Made by a program: the position numbers and the translations under genes
Notes under the pieces: model-generated
Database searches by the model: none
Seen by the model: only the letters and a program-made list of their open reading frames with translations
What the model was told of the DNA's origin: nothing
In this document: piece after piece, positions 33,890 through 45,160 of the stretch
Layout of the letters: each line of letters opens with the position of its first letter
Position numbering within the stretch: the stretch's first letter is position 1
Source: Ctenosaura bakeri
Lineage: Eukaryota > Chordata > Lepidosauria > Squamata > Iguanidae
DNA: 64,000 bases
Assembly (NCBI GenBank): GCA_948474755.1
Contig: CAOLHI010000389.1
Span: forward strand, 186,001 to 250,000
Direction: 5' to 3'

Positions 33890-34239
33890 GCCTTGTGTAT
33901 ACATTAGCTCAGACAACTGAAAAAAAAACAAGTTAATGTCAATGAACCTGTTGTGTTTCATGTACATTGTGGCTATTGGGGAGGAAGTGGAATCTTAACA
34001 ATATTCTTTCCTTCTAGCAGAGAGTATTTTAAAACGGTAGAGTCATCATCGCTCAGTGATTATTACGTATTATATTAAACATTCCACAAAAAGCACTGAT
34101 ACTGAAATTCTGATAAAATGAAGAAGGATATGCATTCCAGCAATTAAAATTAATTAATTATGAACTGATTAAAAGCAGAGACATTAATTATTAACTGATT
34201 TAAACAACAGATGACTTTGCCATGTCTACATTCCTTCAG

Positions 34240-34488
34240 ATGTCGATGAATGTCGAACTATTGCTGAAGCCTGCAGAGGAGATATGGTGTGTGTTAACCA
34301 GCATGGCGGCTATTTATGCGCTCCACGAACAGATCCTGTTTATCGAACACCATATATGAATCCTTATGCGGCTAGTTTATATCCACCTCCTCCAGCCCAA
34401 GCTCCTGCTCTCAATTACCCTACGGCTGCAAGAACTCCGCTCATTTGTCGGTTTGGCTACCAAATGAGTGAAAATAACCAGTGTGTGG
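34240..34488 (+). CDS. FBLN5: FBLN5 exon 4 (atypical first cbEGF domain with RGD)
   Basis: A 249-nt exon (phase 1 to phase 1) between 'cattccttcag' and gtaagt. It encodes a calcium-binding EGF domain: the D-V-D-E-C start supplies Ca2+ ligands and six Cys are in order (DEC, EAC, MVC, YLC, LIC, NQC). RGD (34275-34283, in EACRGDMVC) is the integrin-binding motif special to fibulin-5 among short fibulins. Between Cys4 and Cys5 is the long Pro/Tyr/Ala-rich insert that makes this domain atypical (contains DPVYRTPYMNPY and a PPPP run). The mammalian protein reads CRTIPEACRGDMMCVNQNGG here, so identity is high. The insert is the most diverged part. The last base (G) begins the Asp or Gly codon finished by exon 5, which lies outside the window or was not seen. 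Confidence 0.97.
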
Positions 34489-34561
34489 GTAAGTAGAAAA
34501 ATATCTTACAGGTTGCAGGATTTTTTTAAAGTGATGGTTGTGTTATGATTATTATAAGCCA

Positions 34562-34670
34562 GTGTTTTTGGACTTCAGCTCCCAGAATCATGGATCATTG
34601 GCCAAGGTGGTTGGGACTTCTGGGAGCTGAAGTCCAAAACACCTAGAGGACTAGAGTTTGGTAATCACTG
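34562..34670. repeat. MITE family D copy with a perfect 22-bp hairpin
   Basis: TTTTGGACTTCAGCTCCCAG plus AA (34566-34587) is the exact complement of 34618-34639, separated by a 30-nt loop. Imperfect pairing extends outward (GTGTT / AACAC). The element begins 74 nt after the FBLN5 exon 4 donor, so the stem would form in the pre-mRNA close to a splice site. Confidence 0.85.
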
Positions 34671-36837
34671 TTATATCCAGTGCAATCCTTCCAAATTAAT
34701 GCAAGCTACGGCAACAGTTTTACATGTTTGAAAGACTCGTTCAAGGGCCACTGATCTGACAGGACATATATAGTGGTGGCTAGTGACTCCGTTGTCAATG
34801 GCATTGGCAAATCTGCTCTGGGTTTTGTCTGATATTTAGGGGAGCTCTCCAAGAAATCGAACCCTGTCCCTGAAATAAATCCTGCATTTTGAATAGCTTG
34901 TTTAAAATTTGGGCTAAAACTTGGAGGAAATTTGTTGCCCATTTGACATCAGAACTACCAGCTACCACTGGCATATATTTTGAAAGAATTTGGCCTTTAA
35001 AAAAAAAGTCTTCGAAATCTTAACAATATGCATGGCTGTGAAGGTTCAAAGAGTAGTGAGCACTGATAAGGATGTGGCAACCTTTTCCTGCTTCAATGCA
35101 CTTTCTTGCATGGTAGCCTTTATAACAGATGGAGCAGTTGATGGTTCCCATGTCAGGAGTACAGCTGTATTCCAAACTCTAGAGGAGCTGTTCAAGGTTC
35201 TGAATGCTATCTGTGAAGTAGGTTCAGCACTTTAGACAAGTTAAAGTCTGGAATATACCCACAGCTGATTGACTGCACCCTTAACATTGGAGCCACTGGC
35301 TCCTCCTGATACTGAGATTAGATCATTATTCTGCCAGTGCAGCAACCCATAGACATGAAATTCAGATTTATCATAGAGAACCTTTGTTTCTCTTGAAACC
35401 ATCCCCAAAGATTTGTGCTGATGTTTCTGGCTCTATAAAGTCTAGAAAGTCTCTATTGATGAAAAGCCTATGAATGTACAGATTTATCTCATGACCTTGT
35501 CATGATCTTGTTATGATATATGTGTGAAATCTTGGCTGTTCTAAGGTAGATTCGACAAATTAACACAGCTCTACCAGGGCGATCATCTGATTTCAAAATG
35601 GTCTGTTGGTCTTTTTTGCCTTTGCACCATAATATATTTGCTTATTTTGACAGTACAGCAACCTGTAGAATTTAAGCTAAAATGTCTGGGGTATGAATAT
35701 TAGCATTAATTGTGGAGTCCATTAACTGTGGAGTCAATTATTAGCCAGCATGGAATTAAAAGCTTATAACCAGTGGGAATTGCAGGGTGAATGCAGAAAA
35801 AAGGAACAGAGTGAGTACGAAAACTTGATTGTGCTGTAGTCTTCTGTTTGTTTATTTATTTTGGAGGCTGTAGTTTATCCCATGACAAAAATGATGAATA
35901 ATGCATTGTGCAGTCATTGTTTTCTGGGACCAGAAGTTGTTTTAAACTTTCAGGCAAAATATTTGGCAAACAAGTTGTTTTTTTGTTCATGTGTGTGTTG
36001 CATCATGGATGGTGCTGTGACTTTTCTTATTTGTGTGATGTTCTTAGCCTATATTTTGTTCTGTTTTTTTTTAATCTGTATTTTATTAACACATGTTGTG
36101 TGACATGCACCCAATATGCAGTACATTGCATGCTGACATCGACATATGTGTGGTACATTTTGTTCCCTCTTTCATATGGTAAATATCCATGAAAGCGTTT
36201 CTTGCTTTTGCATTGGAGAAATTTGCACTAGCTACGTTTGGTTGTTGTAAGTGAACTTCTCAGTAAATATTCTTTCCTACTGTTGAAAACAAATACTTGG
36301 CAGGATAGAGAAGATAATTTTGGTTTCTAGGTCATAGTTAACAAAGGATTCATTCTTTGATTTTTAAGATTGTATCTAGGAAGGAAAACTCGCCTACTCC
36401 ATGCCAGTGTGCACTATATCCCATTCAAACAATGGATGTGGCTATTACATCATCCCTGTGAACTTTCCAAGGTACACAACTGGCCATTGCCCAAGACAGA
36501 ATTTTGGACTTCATGCATCCATTGTCTAATGTAGCAAGGCAGTTGTTATGTCTTGAAGTGCATGTAGTAATCACTCCAAATGAATGCTAAAAACCATCAG
36601 CATGAATGTTCTGTCTGCCCAGATTGAATGAAACTCAAGGTTATCATGCACAGATCCCAGAATTGTTTTTAAGGTGGATAAGGAGCTGTATATTGTTAGG
36701 TAAATTGTTATTAATGTTGTCTACTTGCATGTATTTGAGGGGGAGGGTAAATTACTTTTCCTATCCATTATTATCAAACATCCTTAAATAGTAAAACGCT
36801 TACTGCAGAATGCCTCCTTAGAGGTGCCCTCCTTGTG

Positions 36838-36895
36838 TTCAGCATAGCTTACTCCCAAATAAGTATGCATAGCATAGACTGCAGGCAGCCTTTAT
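36838..36895. repeat. Short amniote repeat fragment
   Basis: 'agcttactcccaaataagtatgcatagcatagactgcaggcagcc' corresponds to the common form ACTTACTCCCAAGTAAGTGTGCATAGGATTGCAGCC. The mirror half is absent. Related to the piece at 5723. Confidence 0.5.
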
Positions 36896-38814
36896 TACTC
36901 CTCTTAAATAGCTATCTTAATATGTCTTAGTGCTTCCTCATTTAATACACTTCTGATTTATATTGCCTGAGGAGGTTGAACTACATAGGAGTCTTGGTGG
37001 TCCAGTCTGGCCGAGATAATTTTGGAGGAGCTTAGACCCCCCCCCAACATATGCTTAAAATGGGGGCTCAAGCCCCTCTGTTCCCCTGTTCCACGGTCCA
37101 TGTTATTGTGTTTTTGTAATCATATGTTTCTAGAGGAGTTATTCTGTGGTATGGTAAGTAATAATTTCCACATTTTTTGGAAGAAAAAGGCGGAAAATGG
37201 TACAAATGGTACTTAGTTAGAGGACAGATTCAGCATTGGAATCCTAGAATACAGGACAGGGAGCAGTCTAATTCAGGCCATAGGGGCATCCCCAAGATGT
37301 CTGTCAAATGTAAGAATAGGTAGAACAATCAGCAAATTGCCAGTTCATACTCTACAATGGAAAGCGCACATACCCTTGGTCAGTAGCCCATCTGACAGGT
37401 AAAAATTACTTCCTATTCCCAAATATGGCAATCAGTGAGACAACCAAATGTGAACAATGGACTGGCCAACAAAACTAGCAGCTGTGATAGTTTCTAATGC
37501 TACCAGAATAAAAGAACTTCAGATTGCAGGGCTGGGATGGCTGCAGTCTGAGGCCATGTAGAATCTCTACTATGTAAGTAGGTCATTTTCTGAGTCAAAA
37601 GAAGCCAGGTCCGTATGTCTATGCATTCACAGTAAGAGAGAAATTCCATCATGCCAGAGGAAACTATGAATATCAGATCTCAATCCGAGAGGCTTTGCTT
37701 GTTTGAAGTTTAGGAACTCAAAGCCTGGGGAAGAATGTGCAATAGCGCTGTTGCTTCCTGCCCTTCAGCAGGAATCATCCTTGTGCCTACTCTTCCATGT
37801 TCTTGGCAGTGGGACACAGTTAAAGACAAGTCATTGGACAGGAGGTGTTTGACTGCCAGAGCAAGTCATACTATGGTGACTGAGGGAACTGCCTCAGGCA
37901 GCAGATGTACGTGGGGGGCAGTAGCCACTATCCTTGCCTTTACCTTCTGAGCCCACTCTGTTGCGGGACAGAAATCTATCTGCCATGTGCCTTGTCCTGG
38001 TCTCCAAACTAGGCTTTTGTCGTACATGCAATGCATGATGCTTGCCTGTCCAGCACTGGGGTATGCGCTCTGTATATGGAATGGGAATTATCCCATCCCT
38101 TATCAGAGGCAGCAAAATGTATTTGTGCTGGCCTGGGCTATTGCATACTTACACTCCAAAAATTTCATAAATTTATGTCTTCGTTTGCATACTAGTTTTG
38201 TTTGTGGAGCAACACCAGAGTCGCAGGTTGAATAATAAATATATGAATACTTTTGTTAAACATCCAGGTACACACACTGAGGAATGGCATCTGCATCAGG
38301 TCTTTCAGCCACATGTTCTGGTCATGCATGGGTATTGTAAGACTCAGATTGCTCAAATTTCACATTTCTGCTGAGAGAAAGATGTGTAGCAAATGCAATT
38401 GCTATGAAACTGCTCAGTTCCAGGTGGGAGTAAATTGCATTCCTCGAGCAAAGCATGAAGTACCAAATCTAAGCCAACATTTTTGATCTGGCTGTGACCC
38501 TTTTAACTCATTCCATTTCTGGCTGTTTTTCTTTCAAGCTCTAGAATGCTTTGCCATAATAATGACCCCCTTTGTTCAAAGAATTTAGTCCAGTAACCCT
38601 TGGCACATCTTGATTGAAGCAAAGCCTCACGTTCTTTCATTACACATTCATAAGCTGAAAGTTCCTTCCAATTTCCCTTCACCCCACCCCAACATTTCCT
38701 GCTTCACAATGATTTTGTAATCCTTGTTTGGTATTGTTAGAGGCAAAAAGCAATGGATGGACTTTTTATTTTTCATTCCTGCTAAATTATTTAACACATC
38801 TATTTGTAACTTGG

Positions 38815-38942
38815 AGCCCTCCACTCCAGAGGTAGTCCACTCCTTGGGACTGTAAGGACTACAGCTTCCAGCAGTCTACCAGGACAGCTACATTGGCTGG
38901 GGATGATTGGAAATATAGTTTAACACATGTGGAGAGTGCCTG
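38815..38942. repeat. Palindromic MITE family D copy (diverged)
   Basis: 'gtaaggactacagcttccagcagtc' mirrored by 'ggctggggatgattggaaatatagtttaacac'. The central 'tacattggctggggatgat' is typical of the family. Confidence 0.55.
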
Positions 38943-39394
38943 TTTCAGCAAGCCTGGGTGAAAACGCATTTCTGTGGAGAGGTGGAAAGAAGTAGGAGAA
39001 ACTATATAAAAAAGATCAGTGACCTCAAGACAAACAAAAAAGAGAAAAAAGAAGCAGAGATGGAAGGCAACAAAGAAGTACTTACATTTCAATTTTCCCA
39101 AGTGATAGGAAGTTCTTTCAACAACCTCTTATAGGGTTATATTTTTAATTAGAATAAATTACTGAAGACTTACTGAGATTTTGTAACAGAACTTCAAGTT
39201 TTTAAAGCTTTATCCATTCTCCTGGAATCCCTGAGTTATAAACACTCAAATTAATAGAGACAGGTAAATATTTCTTTAGATAGAAACACTTTAAATTCTT
39301 TTTTCCACTGTCTTTCACCTAAAGCAGGTGGTGACTCACATTTGGTAGCTAGTAGCCACCAGTCATAAAAGGTAATTAAATAGTAATAAGCAGA

Positions 39395-39790
39395 AATCAT
39401 AGACTCATATCATCTTAGCATTGAAAGGGACTGCAATGGCCACCTAGTCCAATCCCCCAGCCATGCAGGAATACCCAACTATAGAACTCCTGAGAAATAG
39501 CTGCCCAACTTGTTTACAGACCTCAAAAAAAAATCTATTCCACTGCCGAACAATTCTTACAATTAATTAGTTCTTCTTAATATTTAAGTAGAACCTGTTT
39601 TCCTGCAAACTGAATCCATTGCTTCTTATTCTAGTTTCTGGAGCTGCGGAAAACAAGGTTTCTCTATCTTCTATATGACTTCCCTTCAGATAGTTAAAGA
39701 TGGCTATCAAATCACCTCTCAGTCTTCTCTTTTCCAAGCTAGACATGCCCAAGCGAAACATATCCAGGAGGACCTTAGTTTCTTCATCTG
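39395..39790 (-). mobile_element. CR1 LINE 3' fragment, minus strand
   Basis: Read on the minus strand, it contains the CR1 C-terminal words 'RRLRGDLIAIFNYLKGSHIED', 'LFSAAPETR', 'RSNGFSLQENRFYLNI', followed by the 3' UTR ('ggaccaggtggccattgcagtccctttcaatgc'-type complement of 39420-39450). The 3' terminus faces 39395. It is more diverged than the copies at 11.4 and 23 kb and has stops between pieces. Confidence 0.85.
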
Positions 39791-40345
39791 CTGAGGCAAC
39801 AGAAATTTTAAGGGAACAGTGCAGATCTAAAATATATACTGCATACAGATTTGCGCTGCATCCTGGAGATTGTCTCCGTTATAGAATTGAAAACACACAT
39901 TGCATACTTCTTAGGTTGCACAGCATGGCAGTCATCTCCAGTGACCCCTCTGCTTTTAAGTCCATGCCTGGCATTAAGATGCAGTGTTGAAAAATGCTTC
40001 ACTCAGTGGGAATCTGTCTGCTATGCAACCAGTGTACATATAGAATAAAAGGTAAAAACCCAGTAACATCTCTAGTTATTGCTGATACTTCCCTTCAGAG
40101 CATCTGAGTATAGAAAAAAGGGAATAAGAAGTGCACTACAGCTTTAAAAGTTATTGTGGAAAGATGGAAAAATCTAGCTACAGGAGATAGAGTTTTTTCC
40201 TTATCAGCATTCAGTGTCTCATACTAAGTGCACTCTTCTCATATCTCTTCTCAATTTCCTGGCAAAAATTCTTAATTTTTTTAATTCTATTTTTGGCATC
40301 ATGAAGTTCGTCAGCAGGTTAGCAATCAAAGCCTTTTGATCTGTG

Positions 40346-40403
40346 TATGTGTGTGTGTGTATATATATATATATACATACATACATACATACATACATAC
40401 AGA
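40346..40403. repeat. (TG)n-(TA)n-(CATA)n compound microsatellite
   Basis: TGTGTGTGTGTG, then TATATATATATA, then seven CATA-type units (catacatacatacata). Short open frames across it encode dipeptide repeats and are artefacts. Confidence 0.9.
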
Positions 40404-41356
40404 TCTTTTCAGATTACAGTGTACTTTATGGTTCTTTTCTGATCCTTTTTCTCAACCAGCTTTTGAAGAAGGCTATCCTGATTCCTATTTTTGCAGATGG
40501 GAGACTGAAGTTGAGGCTTAATGGTTTTTCCCAGGGCCACCCAATGAGTCCATAGATTAGCTGGAATCTGAACTAGGTATCTTGAGTTCCAAGTGTAACA
40601 CCCTGTCCTCTGGCCCCAGCATTTCTTCACTTGTTTTTCTTTCCTGACACTCCATCTGGGAATAAAGTTAGCAAAAGAAAATTGGGGGAATGGGGATTGA
40701 TGGGAGAATAAAACAGTCTTCGTCATTATGTTTTATTAGTTTTATAACAGTTTTTAGTACTTTAAAAACACGCTGAATCCAAAACCACAGGTACTTTTAA
40801 AATATATGTAGAGATTCTTTTTTGTGGGTGCAGCTCTACTTCAGGGTTACTCATTCTAATAAATTAAAGAGTTTGTTATATTCTGTATTAAATAAGTAGA
40901 GATTTTTAAAAAATAGGAGATTAGGCACATTTGGGTTATCATTGGTTGGATAAAAGCTAGTTCCCTGGCTTCTTTCAATTGATGGTATTGCCCTTCCAAG
41001 ATAGTACAGACTTCTGCACTAGAAGGTGTGTCGTTTATACCAATGTGAGGACTCACAGTTGGGTGGGAGAGCCAGGGATGGGGAAATGCAATTCTGTGCT
41101 CCCTCTGCAGTGCTGCATGGTATGGAGGATGTAAAAGCCTTGCCTCCTGGTGTCAGTAGATCTACAATGGAAACACTGGGTGGATCCTTTCTACTGAGAA
41201 CTTCTCCTTGGACTTGGCTTTGCTCCTCCATTGCATGGAGAAGGGAAAGGAGGAGGAGAAAAGCACCATTAGCTCAAATCTGCTGCTTCCCCTCTCCCTA
41301 TATATGAAAACTGGAAGATTAAATTCTCACTGTCACAGTTTCCAGAACTGAATTAT

Positions 41357-41382
41357 TGTGTGTGTGTGTGGGGGGGGGGTTC
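41357..41382. repeat. (TG)n followed by G-run
   Basis: TGTGTGTGTGTG followed by nine or ten G. Simple sequence only. Confidence 0.85.
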
Positions 41383-41704
41383 CAGTTCTTCCTTCAGAGG
41401 GTTCAGGATAGTATAAAGACTCTGACTTTCACCTCTGTTATACTCACAACAATTCTGTGTAATACTAGGTAGCCTAGTCAGGCCCAGCTAGTTCAACGGC
41501 TTCTGAACCCACATCTCCTTCATCTATCCATTACTCCATATGGATTTGGTCTAAATATAATATTAATGGTATAGGATTATATGGATGATTTTCAGGCTTA
41601 TGTGTTCCTCCTTCACCTTTGCGGTTGGCCTACTTCCCTAGATCATAATTAAGGCCAGAAGTATGGCTTAGTTCCTGGGGTGCCAGTGGTGAGAAATAAA
41701 AATA

Positions 41705-41855
41705 AGAACCAGCTTGTTGTAGTGGTTTGAATGTTGGACTATGACCCTGGTGAGCAGGGTTTAATTCCCCACTCAGCCCCATGGAAACCCCATGATAGAT
41801 TCACCTTAGGGTCACAGTAAGTTGGAAATGATTTGAAGGAATGCAGCAACAACAA
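41705..41855 (+). repeat. tRNA-derived SINE
   Basis: Contains 'gtggtttgaatgttggactatgaccctgg', the B-box-like 'ggtttaattcccc', 'catgatagattcaccttagggtcacagtaagttgg' and the tail 'aatgatttgaaggaatgcagcaacaacaa'. It lacks the middle segment present in the copy at 8675. Confidence 0.75.
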
Positions 41856-42734
41856 GCTGGAGCAAACTGGAGGCAACATATATTCACAACTGTATCAAGC
41901 AAATGTGTTTTTTATGTGCTAAGTTATAAATGGACAACTTCTTACATTGCTAAAACAATAAAATAAGTTATGATTTGATAAGAAAGTATTGCACAGATTT
42001 CAGTTGTTGAGATTTCTGTTCTGAGAAGGAACCAGTTTTTCCCCAGTAGTTCAAAATTTCAAGAATTTTCGCATGTCTAGATTGGGCTGGGCAGAACTTT
42101 TCTTTGAAATCCTAGAGAGCTGCTGCCTCAATCTGGAACTTGAACTATTAGGTCTGAAAATTAATTTGAAAATTTTAAATGTTAGAAATTGGGAAATTAA
42201 GTCATTACTACCAAAATTAATATCTGAAATCATTTAATTGTTTGAATTATCATGAACTACCTTATTATTGAAAACCTTTATAATACCAACCAAATAAGGG
42301 CTTTTAAAGGTGGCTTCTTCCAACCAAGAATTCCCCCCTCCCCTTGCATAGGAACTCTAACAGTTCCTTGAGAATAGGAGGAATCAAACACATCTGATAG
42401 CTGCCAGGTTGGGAAAAGCACTCCTAAAGCATTTGATCTCATCTTACAACCTCTTCAATTCAGTTTTCATCCCTCTTTTCTTTCCACCTCCTGGTGCCAA
42501 AAAAGACTGCAGTGTTGGCACCAGTCATAACTCATTCACAGTACTGGTAATATTTAATCATAACATTTTTATGCTGCCATTTTTCTTATGGTGTGATAAT
42601 CATACATAGCAATCATTATAATAATGTATACCTTCTGTCCAGAAAAAAGAACAGTTCTATTCCCATTTGCAGAAGTTTTCCTTAGAAGCCAGCCTGCAAA
42701 GATATTAACAAACCTGTAAGAGTACAGCTTTCCC

Positions 42735-42850
42735 AATCTGGCACTCCTCAGCCCTATCAGAGTACATTTCCATTATCCCCACCCCAAACCAATTGGCTGT
42801 GCTAGGTGAGATGATGGGGGTTGTCATCTAGCACCTCTGGGTACTGTGCT
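42735..42850. repeat. Palindromic MITE family D copy
   Basis: 'ctttcccaatctggcactcctcagcc' and 'tacatttccattatcccc' are mirrored by 'gagatgatgggggttgtcatctagcacctctgggtac'. Diverged but of the same layout. Confidence 0.5.
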
Positions 42851-42964
42851 GTTTTTAGACTGTGTTTATTGTTAATTTGTCTGCTTGCCTTAGATTGATC
42901 TTTGTGACACTGTACTGAACCAAATGCATTTTTATTGCACTGGCACTTCTGACTGAGCGTCCAT

Positions 42965-43470
42965 TACCTTTTGTGTTGTTAAGTGGCATCAGGTTCAACC
43001 TATGGCAGCTCTGTGAACGTGACACTTCCAAGAGACCCTGTTATTAACTACCTGTTACAAATTCAGGACTATGGCTTTCTTTACTCAGTGGATCCACCCA
43101 AAATATTGCTTTTCTATTTTTTTTTACTGCTTCACTGGACTTTGCCACCTTTTCAGTGAGTTATCTTGTCGCATGATATGTCCAAAATATAGTTGCCTCA
43201 CTTTAGTAATTTTGACCGCTTGTGAGAGTTCAGCCTTGATTTGCTCTTGAAGCCATTTATTTGTCTTTTTGGTGGACTATAGTATCTGTAAAACTCTCCT
43301 CCAGCACCATTTTTCAAATGAATTGATGTTTTCCCCGCCAGCTTTCTTCACCTTCCAGCTGTCATATCCATACATAGAAACTGGGAATACTATGGTTTAG
43401 ATAGACCTTGACTTTAGTGTTCAGGAGTATATCTTTATATTCAAGGATCTTACCAACTCCCCATTATCAT
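42965..43470 (-). pseudogene. RTE/BovB-like LINE ORF2 C-terminus, minus strand
   Basis: On the minus strand the translation shows 'YGYDSWKVKKAGG', 'NSFEKWCWRRVLQI', 'KKTNKWLQEQIKAELS' and 'YFGHIMRQDNSL'. This is the region after the reverse transcriptase in RTE-type LINEs (the CWRRMLRI...GHIMRR signature). Stops and an early end mark it as dead. Its 3' end, facing 42965, carries 'ggcatcaggttcaacctatggcagc', the complement of the tail used by the tRNA-SINEs of this window. This fits the rule that SINEs borrow the tail of their LINE partner. Confidence 0.7.
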
Positions 43471-43937
43471 TGTTAGGTACACTGTTAATATTCTGGTTAC
43501 TTAGGGATGAAATACTTGAGGTAATTAAGTAAATTAATGTGGGAGTAGTGAGGGAACAGCAGAGTTCTTTGGTTCCCTCCTAAGCTGCATTAGGGCACAC
43601 ACTTCTGTGTTGCACGTACACATTTTTTGGTTATTGGCCATTAACTTCCCACCATCCAGGACCTTGACAACAAAGTGGTTACTGTACTACCTGCTTACTG
43701 ACTTTGGAGTCATTTCCCCTTGTTTACAGGTAGCACTTTTGATCTCTGGGTCGTTGATTTCCCAACAGCTAAATGGCCAAACAGAAAGATTTTTCCACTT
43801 CCTTTCATCACCACAGTGCCTACCAAATGTTGATAAGGATCAGGGCTTCAGAAAGCCTTTACACCATATATCTCTCTAAGAATGGTCAGTATTTGGTATT
43901 TCAAAAGCTTGCAAAGGATGCTCAGCATTTGTTAATA

Positions 43938-44398
43938 CAGTAGCCCTCCACGTTCACGAGGGTTTGGGGACCCTTATGAAAGTGGAAAAGCACATATAAC
44001 TCCCCTCACATGATTCCCCCCTCCCATTCCTTTGCCTCCAGCCCCAGCGTTGGCGGGGAGGGAGAAAAAGGACAATCTAAAAGGTTTACTGGTATTTTCC
44101 CCTCAGACAGAGAAGAGGGAGCTCTGAAATTCTAATTACTTCTGGCAGCCATCTTGAGAAAGGAACACCTGACCACTCAGCAGCCAGTACACAGCAGAAT
44201 GTGCAACCACATGGCAAAGAGGCCACTCCTTTACCAATGGGAGGAGGCTTTGCTCACTCAAAAGGAAAAAAACCCTCAATTTTAAATACAAGCCTTGCAA
44301 GCCTGGGGTGAGGAATGCAAGGGGTGGGCGGGTAAGCACATGCCTTGCGAATAATCAAATTTGCAAAGGTCAAACCTGCAAATGTGGAGGGAGGACTG
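43938..44398. mobile_element. Tigger/pogo-like MITE, 461 bp
   Basis: Left end CAGTAGCCCTCCACGTTCAC and right end, read inward, CAGTCCTCCCTCCACATTTG; TA lies outside each end (43936-43937 and 44399-44400). CAGT ends plus TA duplication fit pogo/Tigger-type transposons. The inside is non-coding and GC-richer than the intron ('ccagccccagcgttggcgg'). It lies 131 bp upstream of the copia insertion. Confidence 0.75.
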
Positions 44399-44524
44399 TA
44401 GAAATGTTTTCCCTGCTTTATGCTCAAAGGGCAGTGGCGGATGTTTGATTTCATACTAATTTGGGAAACACATAATCTGACTGCAACAAATGTTGACAGG
44501 TATGGCAGAAGTAACTTGTTGGCA

Positions 44525-44529
44525 GAAGA
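44525..44529 (+). other. Left target-site duplication of the copia element
   Basis: GAAGA directly before the 5' LTR; the same five bases follow the 3' LTR at 48292-48296. A 5-bp duplication is typical of Ty1/copia integrase. Confidence 0.95.
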
Positions 44530-45076
44530 TGTTGCATTATGTGGATGCATAATGGACTCCTTGCTCCACAAATTTCTCACAGCTCTTGTGTGTGTGTGTG
44601 TGAGAAAGCAAACTGTTACAAACCTGTTGTTATGGCTAGCCAGTTCCATGGGAAACTTTTCCTCAGCGTTATCAGCTTGTCCGGAACTGGCACACAGCTG
44701 CGCCATCATATGTGTTTTTGCTACATGACATGTTATGGCTATGAACTTGTTATTCACGCTTGTTGTCATGAGTTGAAGGTGCCTACAGCATGTTTACTGC
44801 ATATCATATAAACCCCATGCCTTGTGTAAAAGTCTCTCTGTTCTTTTCTCTTTGCACTCTGTTGCTGATCTGCCATGATGTTCGGCAGAATAGATTTTGT
44901 TTCTGCAACTTAGGCTGTTTTGAGATTCTTTTTTACTAATAAACGTAGTCAACCTGCTAGTATGACCTCAGCAGTGTTTTGTTACTTGCTACGTGAAGCA
45001 GGCATGAAGTCTAAAGCAAGCAGGAGTTTTTATTTCTTTTTATCAGCAGGAGTTTCTAGACTCCTGTTTTGCAACA
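44530..45076 (+). repeat. Copia 5' LTR (547 bp)
   Basis: Starts TGTTGCATTATG and ends GTTTTGCAACA, giving 6-bp inverted ends. It contains a (TG)n run, TATAAA (44807-44812) as the likely promoter and AATAAA (44938-44943) as the likely poly(A) signal, so R probably starts near 44835. Near the right end, 'caggagtttctagactcctg' can form a hairpin. It is identical to the 3' LTR in every position compared. Confidence 0.96.
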
Positions 45077-45109
45077 TGGTAGCAGAGGATGGTTTCGATC
45101 CATCGACCT
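45077..45109 (+). promoter_or_regulatory. Copia primer binding site, 33-nt match to tRNA-iMet
   Basis: Directly after the 5' LTR, this begins TGGTAGCAGAGGATGG and is the complement of the 3' end of vertebrate initiator methionine tRNA. The match covers CCA, the 3' acceptor strand, the whole T arm and the variable loop (tRNA positions 76 down to 44) and stops exactly where the anticodon stem would begin. Most LTR elements match only about 10-18 nt. The tRNA sequence is from general knowledge. Confidence 0.9.
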
Positions 45110-45160
45110 TGTTTTGAGTCCTGCTTTAAGTTATGCCTGCTGAGGAGTGTTTTTGAATAA
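45110..45160 (+). other. Copia leader remnant and deletion junction zone
   Basis: Short untranslated leader after the primer site. An ATG at 45133 opens a frame of only seven codons, perhaps the remains of the gag start. The integrase frame opens at 45161 after a stop at 45158. An 8-9 base G run at 45188-45195 lies close to where coding similarity to integrase begins, so the deletion joint is probably between 45133 and 45195. Confidence 0.5.

Noticed and set aside
44254..44769. 171-codon minus-strand open frame
   Set aside because: It crosses a MITE end and the copia 5' LTR; the same antisense frame recurs in the 3' LTR at 47715-47984. No motif.
45077..45109. A tRNA gene fragment
   Set aside because: It is the complement of the tRNA 3' half directly abutting an LTR, so it is a primer binding site and not a gene.
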